64,000 bases of DNA from Comamonas testosteroni (GTDB taxonomy: Bacteria > Pseudomonadota > Gammaproteobacteria > Burkholderiales > Burkholderiaceae_C), in contig NZ_CP043568.1 in assembly GCF_014076415.1 (NCBI RefSeq), positions 3,472,001 to 3,536,000 on the forward strand, read 5' to 3'. Each line of letters starts with the position of its first letter. Position 1 is the stretch's first letter. A program made the translations under genes and the position numbers. The notes under the pieces were generated by a model that was not told the DNA's origin, did not search any database, and saw only the letters and a program-made list of their open reading frames with translations. Shown here in pieces: positions 1 through 8,942 of this stretch.

Positions 1-1637
1 GTGGCCAGCAGCATGCGATCGGCATCCACGCGGGCCTCGACCAGGGCGCGGGCTTTCATGTCTTCCTGGGCCGTGGCAAAACCGTCCTGCAGCATCTGGG
101 CGATCTGGTCGTCGGAAATGCCGTAGGAAGGCTTGACATTGATATGTGCTTCGACGCCGCTGGTCTGCTCCTTGGCGCTGACGGACAGCAGGCCGTCGGC
201 ATCGACCGTGAAGGTCACGCGGATGCGCGCCGCACCGGCAGCCATGGGCGGAATGCCGCGCAGCTCGAAACGCGCCAGACTGCGGCAGTCCGCCACCAGA
301 TCACGCTCGCCTTGCACCACATGAATGGCCAGAGCGGTCTGACCGTCCTTGTACGTCGTGAAATCCTGCGCACGAGCCGTGGGAATGGTCTCGTTGCGCG
401 TGATGATGCGCTCGGACAGGCCACCCATGGTTTCCACACCCAGCGACAGCGGGATCACATCCAGCAGCAGCAGGTCGCCGGCGGTATTGTTGCCGGCCAG
501 TTGATTGGCCTGAATGGCAGCGCCCAAGGCCACCACTTCGTCGGGGTTGAGATTGGTCAGCGGCTCGCTGCCAAAGAAGTCGGCCACGGCCTGGCGAATC
601 TGGGGCATGCGGGTGGAGCCGCCGACCATGACCACGCCCTGCACCTCATCGCGGCCCAGGCCTGCATCCTTGAGCGCGCGGCGCACGGCCGCAAGGCTCT
701 TACTGGTTAAGTGAGCAGTCAGCGCAATGAACTCCTCACGCTTGACATCAAAAGACACTGAACCCGAGGAAACATCAGCGGTAAACGCTACAACTTCTGA
801 TTCAGTCAGGGCCTGCTTGCAATGGCGCGCAGCAATGCGCCAGGCGGTCTTGTCTGCTGCCGACTCCAGCTGCGTGCCGGTCTTCTCCGCCACCCAGGCT
901 GCCAGCGCGTCATCGTAGTCATCGCCGCCCAATGCCGAGTCACCACCTGTGGCGATCACTTCGAACACGCCTTGCGAAAGACGCAGCACCGAGATATCGA
1001 AGGTGCCGCCACCCAGATCGTAGACGGCATAGACGCCCTCTGCCGCGTTGTCCAGGCCGTAGGCAATGGCTGCCGCAGTGGGCTCGTTGATCAGGCGCAG
1101 CAGATTGATGCCGGCCAGCTTGGCCGCATCCTTGGTGGCCTGACGCTGAGCATCGTCAAAGTACGCAGGCACGGTGATGACTGCACCATAGAGATCGTCG
1201 TCAAACGTGTCTTCGGCACGGAAACGCAAAGTTGCCAGAATTTCGGCACTGATTTCCACGGCCGTCTTGGCGCCGTCCACGGTTTCGACGGAGATGACGC
1301 TGCTGTCATCGGTCTTGAAGCGATAAGGCAGCTTCTCGGGCGATTCGATATCGGCCAGGCTTCGCCCCATGAAGCGCTTGGCCGAGCTGATAGTGTTGGC
1401 AGCATCCTGCGACTGTGCGGCCTTGGCATCAAAACCGATCTGTCGGCGGCCCATTTCCATGTAACGCACCACCGATGGCAGCAGCACACGCCCCTGATCG
1501 TCGGGCAGGCATTCGGCCACGCCGTTGCGCACTGCAGCGACCAGAGAGTGCGTGGTGCCCAGGTCGATACCTACTGCAATGCGTCGCTGGTGGGGATCGG
1601 GGGATTGGCCGGGCTCGGAAATCTGCAAAAGCGCCAT
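1..1637 (-). CDS. hscA: Fe-S assembly Hsp70 chaperone HscA (3' part missing)
   Basis: HscA is the specialised Hsp70 that, with HscB, releases Fe-S clusters from the IscU scaffold by ATP-driven cycles. The reading frame starts at an ATG at 1637 (reverse strand) preceded by an AAGAAG ribosome site and runs off the left edge after about 545 codons; the family is near 620 residues, so only the end of the substrate-binding lid is missing. Visible Hsp70 signatures are [11 protein letters not shown] near residue 22, the phosphate-binding [12 protein letters not shown], the [12 protein letters not shown] segment and the substrate-domain stretch [18 protein letters not shown]. It lies 94 bp downstream of hscB as the last visible gene of the isc operon; fdx would be expected beyond the edge. 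Confidence 0.96.
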   Translation of the reverse strand, partial: MALLQISEPGQSPDPHQRRIAVGIDLGTTHSLVAAVRNGVAECLPDDQGRVLLPSVVRYMEMGRRQIGFDAKAAQSQDAANTISSAKRFMGRSLADIESPEKLPYRFKTDDSSVISVETVDGAKTAVEISAEILATLRFRAEDTFDDDLYGAVITVPAYFDDAQRQATKDAAKLAGINLLRLINEPTAAAIAYGLDNAAEGVYAVYDLGGGTFDISVLRLSQGVFEVIATGGDSALGGDDYDDALAAWVAEKTGTQLESAADKTAWRIAARHCKQALTESEVVAFTADVSSGSVSFDVKREEFIALTAHLTSKSLAAVRRALKDAGLGRDEVQGVVMVGGSTRMPQIRQAVADFFGSEPLTNLNPDEVVALGAAIQANQLAGNNTAGDLLLLDVIPLSLGVETMGGLSERIITRNETIPTARAQDFTTYKDGQTALAIHVVQGERDLVADCRSLARFELRGIPPMAAGAARIRVTFTVDADGLLSVSAKEQTSGVEAHINVKPSYGISDDQIAQMLQDGFATAQEDMKARALVEARVDADRMLLA

Positions 1638-1731
1638 GAAATTCTTCTTTTGAAACATCAGAGGCCAGCGTGGCTGGCCCGCTCAAGGTGGATACGCTGC
1701 GTGCCTGGGGCACGGCGCGTTGCTCTGGCTC

Positions 1732-2250
1732 TTATTGTCCCAGTTGATCGCGACGGCGATCCACATCTTGCGCAAATCGCGCAACAAACATGAGGGCTCT
1801 CACCTGCTGCACGGCAGCGGCGGCATCGCCAGCCTCGTCCAGCAACCGGCCACATTCGCCAAGCATCTGCTTTTTGGCAGCGAGCATCTCGGCCTCCAGA
1901 GCATCGAGCTCCTGCTCGCTGGCAGCGTCTTCCAGCGCTTCGCGCCACTCCATCTGCTGCATCAGAAATGCCGCAGGCATGGCCGTGTTGTCTTCGGCCC
2001 GCACCGGTGCTCCCGCCAGCTCGCACAGATAGGCGGCGCGCTTGAGCGGATCCTTGAGGCGCTGATAGGCCTCATTGATACGCACCGACCATTGCATGGC
2101 TACACGCTGTGCAGCTGCGCCCTGGGCGGCAAAGCGGTCGGGGTGCGCTTCGCGCTGCAGCTCTTTCCAGCGTGCGTCGATCTGGCTGCGCTCCTGCGCA
2201 AACTTGCGCGGCAGGCCAAACAATTCAAAGTCGTCAGATTGCAGATTCAT
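1732..2250 (-). CDS. hscB: Co-chaperone HscB
   Basis: J-domain protein that delivers IscU to HscA and stimulates its ATPase. The 172-residue product has the J-domain HPD motif at residues 36-38 (AHPDRF) and the C-terminal three-helix region that binds IscU, matching the usual HscB length. I chose the ATG at 2250 (MNLQSDDFELFGL), which aligns with the family N-terminus. A GTG at 2313 would add 21 residues with no family resemblance. The chosen start has no Shine-Dalgarno: it is preceded directly by a strong hairpin and a T-run (2257-2288), an unusual arrangement. Operon partner of iscA and hscA. Confidence 0.94.
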   Translation of the reverse strand: MNLQSDDFELFGLPRKFAQERSQIDARWKELQREAHPDRFAAQGAAAQRVAMQWSVRINEAYQRLKDPLKRAAYLCELAGAPVRAEDNTAMPAAFLMQQMEWREALEDAASEQELDALEAEMLAAKKQMLGECGRLLDEAGDAAAAVQQVRALMFVARFAQDVDRRRDQLGQ

Positions 2251-2256
2251 GGCATT

Positions 2257-2288
2257 AAAAAACCGCCTGCAGCAAAGCTGAGGCGGTT
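2257..2288 (-). terminator. Terminator-like hairpin immediately before hscB
   Basis: Arms 2261-2268 and 2281-2288 are perfect 8-bp complements, extended by an inner CAGC/GCTG pair (2270-2273, 2277-2280) around an AAA loop. On the minus strand the stem is followed by six T residues (2262-2257), the shape of a Rho-independent terminator. The hscB ATG lies six bases further on. It may attenuate transcription between iscRSUA and hscBA. Confidence 0.7.
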
Positions 2289-2330
2289 CCGTTCTTACGC
2301 TTGGGCGCTTCACACGCCAGGGACACCGAG

Positions 2331-2397
2331 CAAGAGCCGCCTCGCAGCGAAGGTGTCGTCCTCTTGGGAGGAAGGCGCGAAGCGACTCAGGGGGAAA
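2331..2397 (-). repeat. Dispersed intergenic element, copy 1
   Basis: Directly after the iscA stop, the minus strand reads CCCCCTGAGTCGCTTCGC and ends with GAGGCGGCTCTTGCT. The same words occur after pmdF (20674-20785), and related versions follow pmdB and the gentisate dioxygenase gene. I read this as a dispersed non-coding repeat placed at gene 3' ends. Confidence 0.6.
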
Positions 2398-2721
2398 TCA
2401 AATCCTGAAACTCTCGCCACAACCGCAGCGATCACGCTCATTGGGATTGTGGAACTTGAAGCCCTCGTTCAGGCCTTCGCGCACAAAATCCAGTTCCGTG
2501 CCATCGATATAGGCCAGGCTCTTGGGGTCGATCAGCACCTTGATGCCATGGTCTTCAAACACCACGTCATCGGGCTGGACTTCGTCCACATACTCCAGCT
2601 TGTAGGCCAAGCCGGAACAGCCCGTGGTCTTCACGCCGAGGCGCACGCCAATCCCCTTGCCGCGACGCGAAAGGTAGCGGTTCACATGACGGGCAGCCGC
2701 CTCGGTCATTGAGATGGCCAT
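2398..2721 (-). CDS. iscA: Fe-S cluster assembly/carrier protein IscA
   Basis: A-type carrier that receives Fe-S clusters and passes them to apo-proteins. The 107-residue protein has the three conserved cysteines of the family, C35 (TTGCSGLAY) and C99/C101 (RCGCGESF), and the full family length. It starts 4 bp after iscU ends, so the two are closely coupled in the isc operon. It is distinguished from ErpA by its position here. Confidence 0.96.
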   Translation of the reverse strand: MAISMTEAAARHVNRYLSRRGKGIGVRLGVKTTGCSGLAYKLEYVDEVQPDDVVFEDHGIKVLIDPKSLAYIDGTELDFVREGLNEGFKFHNPNERDRCGCGESFRI

Positions 2722-2725
2722 GGCC

Positions 2726-3121
2726 TTAGGCTTCCGTCGCCGTGCGCTTTGCGCGGTAGTCGTTCACGGCTGCCTTGATGGCATCTTCAGCCAGGATGGA
2801 GCAGTGAACCTTGACCGGTGGCAGCGCCAGCTCTTCGGCGATCTGGCTGTTCTTCAGGGCTGCAGCCTCATCCAGCGTCTTGCCCTTGACCCATTCGGTC
2901 ACCAACGAAGACGAGGCGATGGCAGAGCCGCAGCCATAGGTCTTGAAGCGTGCATCTTCGATCACGCCGGTGGCAGGATTGACCTTGATCTGCAGCTTCA
3001 TCACGTCGCCGCAAGCGGGCGCACCCACCATACCCGTGCCCACGGAGTCATCGCTCTTGTCGAACGAGCCCACGTTGCGGGGGTTTTCATAGTGGTCAAC
3101 AACTTTTTCGGAGTAAGCCAT
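2726..3121 (-). CDS. iscU: Fe-S cluster scaffold protein IscU
   Basis: Scaffold on which IscS-derived sulfur and iron form [2Fe-2S] clusters before transfer by HscA/HscB. The 131-residue product has cluster ligands C37 with D39 (GAPACGDV), C64 (YGCGSA) and C107 (VKVHCS). The LPPVK motif at residues 100-104 is the HscA recognition sequence. It lies 34 bp downstream of iscS, with a GAGGTAG-type ribosome site before the ATG. Confidence 0.97.
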   Translation of the reverse strand: MAYSEKVVDHYENPRNVGSFDKSDDSVGTGMVGAPACGDVMKLQIKVNPATGVIEDARFKTYGCGSAIASSSLVTEWVKGKTLDEAAALKNSQIAEELALPPVKVHCSILAEDAIKAAVNDYRAKRTATEA

Positions 3122-3155
3122 GGTGTCTACCTCTTGAACTCTTTGTAATCTATGC

Positions 3156-4376
3156 TTAGTGTGCAGCCCATTGAATAGTGCTGAGGTCGATGCCGTCTTT
3201 GTACATCTCCCACAGAGGGCTCAGCTCGCGCAGCTTCAGCACGTTTTCGCGGATCGACTTGATCGCGTAGTCAATTTCTTCTTCCGTCGTGAAGCGACCA
3301 AAGGTCATGCGCAAAGAGCTGTGTGCCAGCTCATCGCTGCGGCCCAGGGCACGCAGCACATAGCTGGGCTCCAGGCTGGCGGATGTGCAGGCGGAACCCG
3401 AGGACACGGCCAGCCCCTTGATGCCCATGATCAACGATTCGCCTTCGACGAAGTTGAAGCTCATGTTCAGGTAATGGGGAACACCGTTGTCCATATCGCC
3501 GTTCACGAACACCTGTTCCAGATCCTTCAGACCATCGAGCAGACGCTGGCGCAGCGCACGTGCGTGCTCCATATCCTTGGCCATCTCCTCCTTGGCAATG
3601 CGGAAGGCTTCGCCCATGCCCACGATCTGGTGGGTTGCCAGCGTGCCGGAACGCATGCCGCGTTCATGACCGCCGCCGTGCATCTGAGCTTCCAGGCGCA
3701 CGCGTGGCTTGCGGCGCACGTACAGAGCGCCGATACCCTTGGGGCCGTAGGTCTTGTGCGAAGCCAGGCTCATCAGGTCGATGGGCATGGTCTGCATGTT
3801 CAGCTCCATCTTGCCCGAAGCCTGAGCCGCATCGACGTGGAAGATGATGCCCTTCTCACGGCACAGAGCGCCAATGGTGTTCAGATCCTGAACCACACCG
3901 ATCTCGTTGTTCACGGCCATCACGCTGGCGAGGATGGTGTCGGGGCGGATCGCGGCCTTGAACACTTCGATGTCCAGCAGACCGTTTTCCTGCACGTCCA
4001 GATAGCTGACTTCAAAGCCCTGGCGCTCCAGTTCACGCATGGTGTCCAGCACAGCCTTGTGCTCGGTCTTCACGGTGATCAGGTGCTTGCCCTTGCCTTG
4101 ATAGAAATGCGCTGCGCCCTTGATGGCCAGGTTGTCCGACTCGGTCGCACCGCTGGTCCAGACGATTTCACGCGGATCGGCGCCAATCAGATCAGCCACC
4201 TGCTTGCGGGCCTTCTCGACGGCCTCTTCGGCTTCCCAGCCCCAGGCATGGCTGCGCGATGCGGCATTGCCAAAATGTTCACGCAGCCAGGGAATCATGG
4301 CGTCCGCCACGCGGGGATCCACCGGAGTGGTTGCACCGTAGTCGAGATAAATGGGAAAGTGCGGGGTCATGTCCAT
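3156..4376 (-). CDS. iscS: Cysteine desulfurase IscS
   Basis: PLP enzyme that takes sulfur from L-cysteine to supply Fe-S assembly and tRNA thiolation. The product is about 406 residues, the usual IscS size. It shows the PLP-lysine motif [12 protein letters not shown] and the mobile-loop catalytic cysteine in [16 protein letters not shown] chose the ATG at 4376 ([17 protein letters not shown]). The open frame continues 33 codons upstream, but that part does not resemble the family. A second ATG two codons later at 4370 is equally possible. About 170 bp separates it from iscR. Confidence 0.96.
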   Translation of the reverse strand: MDMTPHFPIYLDYGATTPVDPRVADAMIPWLREHFGNAASRSHAWGWEAEEAVEKARKQVADLIGADPREIVWTSGATESDNLAIKGAAHFYQGKGKHLITVKTEHKAVLDTMRELERQGFEVSYLDVQENGLLDIEVFKAAIRPDTILASVMAVNNEIGVVQDLNTIGALCREKGIIFHVDAAQASGKMELNMQTMPIDLMSLASHKTYGPKGIGALYVRRKPRVRLEAQMHGGGHERGMRSGTLATHQIVGMGEAFRIAKEEMAKDMEHARALRQRLLDGLKDLEQVFVNGDMDNGVPHYLNMSFNFVEGESLIMGIKGLAVSSGSACTSASLEPSYVLRALGRSDELAHSSLRMTFGRFTTEEEIDYAIKSIRENVLKLRELSPLWEMYKDGIDLSTIQWAAH

Positions 4377-4549
4377 GACTGGCTCGTCTTGTTTTTGGCT
4401 GACAAATCGTGAGGAATCGATGCACCTTGTGGTGCCATCAGGGCGAAGAAACATGCCGCACAGCCATGCATGCATCCAGGCCCTGACTATCGGAGTCGGG
4501 CTTCATGCCGATCTGGTTGCCGCCCGAGCACTGCTCGAGCGGCCCCGGA

Positions 4550-5086
4550 TCAGGATTTTGCGAAGGCGTTACCCAGGGCGAACACCGAGTTCGGTGCGTT
4601 CACACGGATGGGCTTGACCACGGGTGCTGTGGAGATGGCGCGGCGCACCACGGGCTTGTCCTCGATCTGGATGCCCTTGGCCAGTTGCTCGTCCACCAGC
4701 TTTTGCAAAGTGACGGAGTCCAGGAATTCCACCATGCGCTGATTCAGAGCTGCCCACAGCTCATGGGTCATGCAGCGGCCGGCTTCGCCCAGACAGTTTT
4801 CCTTGCCACCGCACTGGGTCGCATCAATGGGTTCATCCACCGAGACGATGATGTCGGCCACGGTGATGTCTGTCGCCTTGCGGGCCAGGGTGTAGCCGCC
4901 GCCGGGGCCACGGGTGGATTCCACCAGTTCGTGACGACGCAGCTTGCCAAACAACTGTTCCAGATAGGACAGCGAAATCTGCTGACGCTGGCTGATGGCA
5001 GCCAGGGTCACAGGGCCATTGTTCTGGCGCAGTGCCAGGTCGATCATCGCGGTGACCGCAAAGCGGCCTTTGGTCGTAAGACGCAT
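4550..5086 (-). CDS. iscR: Fe-S responsive regulator IscR
   Basis: Rrf2-family winged-helix repressor that senses Fe-S status through its own [2Fe-2S] cluster and represses the isc operon. The 178-residue protein begins MRLTTKGRFAVTAM, with the DNA-binding helix region at residues 28-64. Cluster-ligand candidates are C92, C98 and C105 with H108; the last two sit one residue later than in E. coli numbering. The ATG at 5086 is preceded by GAAGGAGCTC. The promoter upstream carries a likely IscR box, consistent with autoregulation. Confidence 0.96.
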   Translation of the reverse strand: MRLTTKGRFAVTAMIDLALRQNNGPVTLAAISQRQQISLSYLEQLFGKLRRHELVESTRGPGGGYTLARKATDITVADIIVSVDEPIDATQCGGKENCLGEAGRCMTHELWAALNQRMVEFLDSVTLQKLVDEQLAKGIQIEDKPVVRRAISTAPVVKPIRVNAPNSVFALGNAFAKS

Positions 5087-5233
5087 ACGAGCTCCTTCAG
5101 TCAGGATTGTTCGTTACAGAAACGCACGCCCGGTCACAGTACCTAGACGAGCACAGTCTCCGCCCTTACTCCGTCCTGTGATTAGGTTCAGAGCCCTTCT
5201 GTGAGGGAAGTTTGTTGTTGAGTGTTTGACGTG

Positions 5234-5269
5234 AGTATATCACATTCCCCATCAATTTTGTCGGGTAAC
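5234..5269 (-). promoter_or_regulatory. iscR promoter with probable type-1 IscR box
   Basis: On the minus strand TATACT (5239-5234) is a good -10. The -35 region coincides with an imperfect palindrome centred at 5256/5257 (5245-5269), whose better half reads GTTACCCGACAAAA. That half resembles the known E. coli type-1 IscR site, in which overlap with the -35 gives repression. Transcription from here would give a leader of roughly 140 nt before the iscR ATG. Confidence 0.55.
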
Positions 5270-5314
5270 AGCGTGCACTCACGTAATAACCCCGAGAGTT
5301 GCGAAGAAATATTC

Positions 5315-7381
5315 CTACGGTGCAGCCCCGAACAATTGCTGCTTGAGAAGCGAAAGCTGGTCTCGCACGCGCGCTGCCTGCTCGAATTCCAGGTTCCTGG
5401 CGTGCTCGAGCATTTGCTTCTCCAGACGCTTGATCTCCTTGGCAATGTCTTTCTCCGACATATCCTCGACACGTGCCTGCTGTAGTGCCTGCTCCTGCAG
5501 GCGTTCGGCCTCTTTGCCGCTCTTTTCGCTGTAGACACCATCAATCAGGTCTTTCACCCTCTTGACAATCTGCTTGGGCACGATTCCGTTGGCTTCATTG
5601 AAAGCCATCTGTTTTTCGCGGCGTCTTTCGGTTTCGCCGATGGCTTTCTTCATGGACTCGGTTATGCGATCCGCGTACAGAATCGCCTTGCCGTTGACGT
5701 TGCGCGCTGCGCGACCGATGGTCTGGATCAGGCTGCGCTCGGCACGCAGAAAACCTTCCTTGTCGGCGTCCAGGATCGCCACCAGCGAGACCTCGGGAAT
5801 ATCCAGGCCTTCGCGCAGCAAATTGATACCGACCAGCACATCGAAGGCCCCCAGACGCAGGTCGCGGATGATTTCCACTCGCTCCACCGTATCCACGTCG
5901 GAGTGCAGATAGCGCACCTTCACGCCGTTGTCGGTCAGGTATTCGGTCAGCTGCTCGGCCATGCGCTTGGTCAGCGTGGTGATGAGCACGCGTTCCTCCA
6001 GCTCCACGCGCTGGCGGATTTCCTGCAGCACATCGTCGACCTGGTGAATCGCCGGCCGCACTTCGATCTCGGGGTCGACCAGGCCGGTGGGGCGCACCAC
6101 CTGCTCCACCACCTGCCCCGCGTGGGTCTTCTCGTACTCGGCGGGCGTGGCCGAGACAAACACCACCTGGCGCATGCGCTGCTCGAACTCCTCGAACTTG
6201 AGCGGGCGGTTGTCCAGCGCCGACGGCAGGCGAAAACCATATTCCACCAGCGTGGTCTTGCGCGCCCGGTCGCCGTTGTACATGGCGTTGAGCTGGCCGA
6301 TCATCTGATGGCTCTCGTCGAGGAACATGATGGCGTCGCGCGGCAGATAGTCGGTCAGCGTGCTGGGCGGATCGCCGGGCTTGGAGGCCGAAAGATGGCG
6401 GGTGTAGTTCTCGATACCCTTGCAGTGCCCGACTTCGCTGAGCATTTCCAGATCGAAGCGCGTGCGCTGCTCCAGGCGCTGCGCCTCCACCAGCTTGCCC
6501 ATGCCCACCAGCTGCTTGAGGCGCTCGGCCAGCTCTTCCTTGATGGTCTCCACGGCCGCCAGCACCTTGTCGCGCGGCGTCACGTAGTGGCTGCTGGGAT
6601 AGATGGTGAAGCGCGGAATGCTCTGGCGCACCCGGCCGGTGAGCGGATCGAACAGCTGCAGGCTCTCGACCTCGTCGTCGAACAGCTCGATGCGCACGGC
6701 CAGCTCCGAATGCTCGGCCGGGAACACGTCGATGGTGTCGCCGCGCACGCGGAAGGTGCCGCGCGAGAAATCCTGGTCGTTGCGCTGGTACTGCATGCGG
6801 ATCAGCTGCGCGATCGCATCACGCTGGTTGAGCGTGTCGCCCGCGCGCAGCGTCATGATCATGCGGTGGTAGCTCTCGGGCTCGCCGATGCCGTAGATGG
6901 CCGAGACGGTGGCCACGATCACCACATCGCGCCGCTCCATGATGCTCTTGGTGCAGGACAGGCGCATCTGCTCGATGTGCTCGTTGATGGCGCTGTCCTT
7001 TTCGATGAACAGGTCGCGCTGGGGCACATAGGCTTCAGGCTGGTAGTAGTCGTAGTAGCTGACGAAGTACTCGACCGCGTTTTTCGGGAAAAACTCCCTG
7101 AACTCCGAGTACAGCTGTGCCGCCAGTGTCTTGTTGGGCGCAAACACGATGGCGGGCTTGCCCAGGCGCGCGATCACGTTGGCCATGGTGAAGGTCTTGC
7201 CCGAGCCCGTCACGCCCAGCAGCGTCTGGAAGGACTCGCCGTCATTGACGCCTTCGACCAGTTTTTCGATGGCCGCAGGCTGATCCCCCGCCGGTGGATA
7301 GGGCTGGAACAGCTCGAACGGCGAGTCCGGGTATTGCACGAAACGGCCTTGCGGCTCGGCATTCATATTTTGTTCTTGCAT
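5315..7381 (-). CDS. uvrB: Excinuclease ABC subunit B (UvrB)
   Basis: Damage-verifying helicase-like subunit of nucleotide excision repair, acting with UvrA and UvrC. About 688 residues. Visible features are Walker [11 protein letters not shown], the beta-hairpin [12 protein letters not shown] that probes the strand, the DEAD-like DESH, helicase motifs such as [14 protein letters not shown] and QTIGRAARN, and the C-terminal UVR domain ([17 protein letters not shown]) that contacts UvrC. The start is uncertain: ATGs at 7402, 7381 and 7366 are in frame, and I prefer 7381 because a GGA lies nine bases upstream. No SOS (LexA) box was seen in the upstream 150 bp. Confidence 0.96.
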   Translation of the reverse strand: MQEQNMNAEPQGRFVQYPDSPFELFQPYPPAGDQPAAIEKLVEGVNDGESFQTLLGVTGSGKTFTMANVIARLGKPAIVFAPNKTLAAQLYSEFREFFPKNAVEYFVSYYDYYQPEAYVPQRDLFIEKDSAINEHIEQMRLSCTKSIMERRDVVIVATVSAIYGIGEPESYHRMIMTLRAGDTLNQRDAIAQLIRMQYQRNDQDFSRGTFRVRGDTIDVFPAEHSELAVRIELFDDEVESLQLFDPLTGRVRQSIPRFTIYPSSHYVTPRDKVLAAVETIKEELAERLKQLVGMGKLVEAQRLEQRTRFDLEMLSEVGHCKGIENYTRHLSASKPGDPPSTLTDYLPRDAIMFLDESHQMIGQLNAMYNGDRARKTTLVEYGFRLPSALDNRPLKFEEFEQRMRQVVFVSATPAEYEKTHAGQVVEQVVRPTGLVDPEIEVRPAIHQVDDVLQEIRQRVELEERVLITTLTKRMAEQLTEYLTDNGVKVRYLHSDVDTVERVEIIRDLRLGAFDVLVGINLLREGLDIPEVSLVAILDADKEGFLRAERSLIQTIGRAARNVNGKAILYADRITESMKKAIGETERRREKQMAFNEANGIVPKQIVKRVKDLIDGVYSEKSGKEAERLQEQALQQARVEDMSEKDIAKEIKRLEKQMLEHARNLEFEQAARVRDQLSLLKQQLFGAAP

Positions 7382-7556
7382 GATCTCATGTCCATGACGC
7401 ATAGGGTAAGCGCGGAGTAGAATGGCAGCCCAACCCTCAAGCCTAACCTAGGCTGATGCGTTTTTTCGAGCACCGGGCAATGCCCTGCCCGTCTGACGCG
7501 CTCGGAGCAGTAGCTGGGGGTGACCTGACTTATTTCCATCCCTCAAGGATTTTTTC

Positions 7557-8753
7557 ATGTCTCTGTTTACCGCCGTCGAAATGGCCCCCCGCGACCCCAT
7601 CCTGGGTCTGAACGAGCAATTCAACGCTGACTCCAACCCCAACAAAGTGAACCTGGGCGTGGGCGTGTACTTCGACGACAACGGCAAGCTGCCCCTGCTG
7701 GAGTGCGTGCAGGCCGCCGAGAAGGCCATGATGGAAAAGCCCACCGCCCGTGGCTATCTGCCCATCGACGGTATCGCCGCCTATGACAACGGCGTCAAGG
7801 CCCTGGTGTTCGGTGCCGAATCGGACGTGGTCAAGTCCGGCCGCGTGGCCACCGTGCAGGCCATCGGCGGCACCGGCGGTCTGAAGATCGGCGCCGACTT
7901 CCTCAAGAAGCTCAACCCCAACGCCAAGGTCCTGATCTCCAACCCCAGCTGGGAGAACCACAAGGCCATCTTCACCAACGCTGGTTTTGAAGTCGGCACC
8001 TACGCTTACTACGATGCAGCGACCCGCTCCATCGACTTCGCCGGCATGCTGGCCGACCTGAACGCTGCCGCTGCCGGCACCGTGGTCGTGCTGCACGCCT
8101 GCTGCCACAACCCCACCGGCTACGACATCACTGCCGCTCAGTGGGATGAAGTGATTGCCGTCGTCAAGGCCAAGGGCCTGGTCGCCTTCCTGGACATGGC
8201 CTACCAGGGCTTCGGCCACGGTATCGCCGAAGACGGCGCCGTGATCGGCAAGTTCGTGGCTGCCGGCCTGAACATCTTCGTGTCGACTTCGTTCTCCAAG
8301 AGCTTCAGCCTGTATGGCGAGCGCGTGGGGGCCCTGTCCGTGGTGGCCTCCGACAAGGAAGAGGCCGCTCGCGTGCTGTCGCAGCTGAAGATCGTCATCC
8401 GCACCAACTACTCCAACCCTCCCACCCATGGCGGCGCCGTGGTGGCAGCGGTGCTGAACAACCCCGAGCTGCACGCTCTGTGGGAAAAGGAACTGGGCGA
8501 GATGCGTGTGCGCATCAAGGCCATGCGCCAGAAGCTGGTCGACGGCCTGAAGGCTGCCGGCGTGACCCAGGACATGTCCTTCATCACCACCCAGATCGGC
8601 ATGTTCTCGTACTCCGGCCTGTCCAAGGACCAGATGGTGCGCCTGCGCTCCGAGTTCGGCGTGTACGGCACCGACACCGGCCGCATGTGCGTGGCCGCGC
8701 TGAACAGCAAGAACATCGACTATGTCTGCAAGGCCATCGCCGCCGTGATCTAA
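7557..8753 (+). CDS. tyrB: Aromatic-amino-acid / aspartate aminotransferase (class I)
   Basis: PLP-dependent transaminase of the AspC/TyrB subfamily, interconverting aspartate or aromatic amino acids with their 2-oxo acids. At 398 residues it has the family length. The PLP lysine is K248 in SFSKSFSLYGERVG, with the phosphate-binding arginine eight residues on. CCHNPTGYD carries the conserved Asn-Pro of the cofactor site, and the C-terminal GRMCVAALN holds the arginine that binds the substrate carboxylate. Whether its main substrate is aspartate or aromatic acids cannot be read from sequence; annotations of close relatives use tyrB. It is divergent from uvrB and followed by a strong terminator. 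Confidence 0.9.
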   Translation: MSLFTAVEMAPRDPILGLNEQFNADSNPNKVNLGVGVYFDDNGKLPLLECVQAAEKAMMEKPTARGYLPIDGIAAYDNGVKALVFGAESDVVKSGRVATVQAIGGTGGLKIGADFLKKLNPNAKVLISNPSWENHKAIFTNAGFEVGTYAYYDAATRSIDFAGMLADLNAAAAGTVVVLHACCHNPTGYDITAAQWDEVIAVVKAKGLVAFLDMAYQGFGHGIAEDGAVIGKFVAAGLNIFVSTSFSKSFSLYGERVGALSVVASDKEEAARVLSQLKIVIRTNYSNPPTHGGAVVAAVLNNPELHALWEKELGEMRVRIKAMRQKLVDGLKAAGVTQDMSFITTQIGMFSYSGLSKDQMVRLRSEFGVYGTDTGRMCVAALNSKNIDYVCKAIAAVI

Positions 8754-8785
8754 GCTCACGATTCGGGGCTTCGGCCCTGAAGACC

Positions 8786-8822
8786 AAAGAGCAACGGATT
8801 AAAAGTCCGTTGCTCTTTTTTT
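8786..8822 (+). terminator. Rho-independent terminator after tyrB
   Basis: A 13-bp perfect stem (8786-8798 with 8806-8818), a 7-nt loop and a T-run to 8822. The stem is also A-rich at its base, so it could act on both strands. Confidence 0.9.
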
Positions 8823-8848
8823 ATGGCCGCTTCAGGTCTACCTATTAA

Positions 8849-8934
8849 TTGATAGCTTCCAGCGCCCTGCCCATATTGTTTTCAGATAGAAAAGCATCTA
8901 AAAACCTTTTGAATCAAGCGCAGCAAGCTACCAA
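8849..8934. repeat. Imperfect ~86-bp intergenic palindrome
   Basis: Outer arms 8849-8865 and 8918-8934 (17 bp) are complementary at 14 of 17 positions. The inside is A/T-rich, with shorter dyads around TTTTCAGATAGAAAAGC. It sits between the tyrB terminator and the 3' end of the dioxygenase gene. Its form is that of a small dispersed palindromic element. A possible degenerate relative lies near 39495-39545. Confidence 0.5.
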
Positions 8935-8942
8935 AATATTGA

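Noticed and set aside
3159..4412. 417-codon frame opposite iscS
   Set aside because: Antisense shadow of a certain gene.
5903..7420. Long open frame of 505 codons on the plus strand opposite uvrB
   Set aside because: It mirrors uvrB codon use in high-GC DNA; composition is His/Gln/Ala/Leu-rich without any family pattern or ribosome site.
7382..7556. LexA/SOS box for uvrB
   Set aside because: No CTGT-N8-ACAG-like dyad was found in the divergent region.
7530..8759. 409-codon frame opposite the tyrB-like gene
   Set aside because: Antisense shadow; the plus-strand aminotransferase has all catalytic motifs, and the antisense product is low-complexity.
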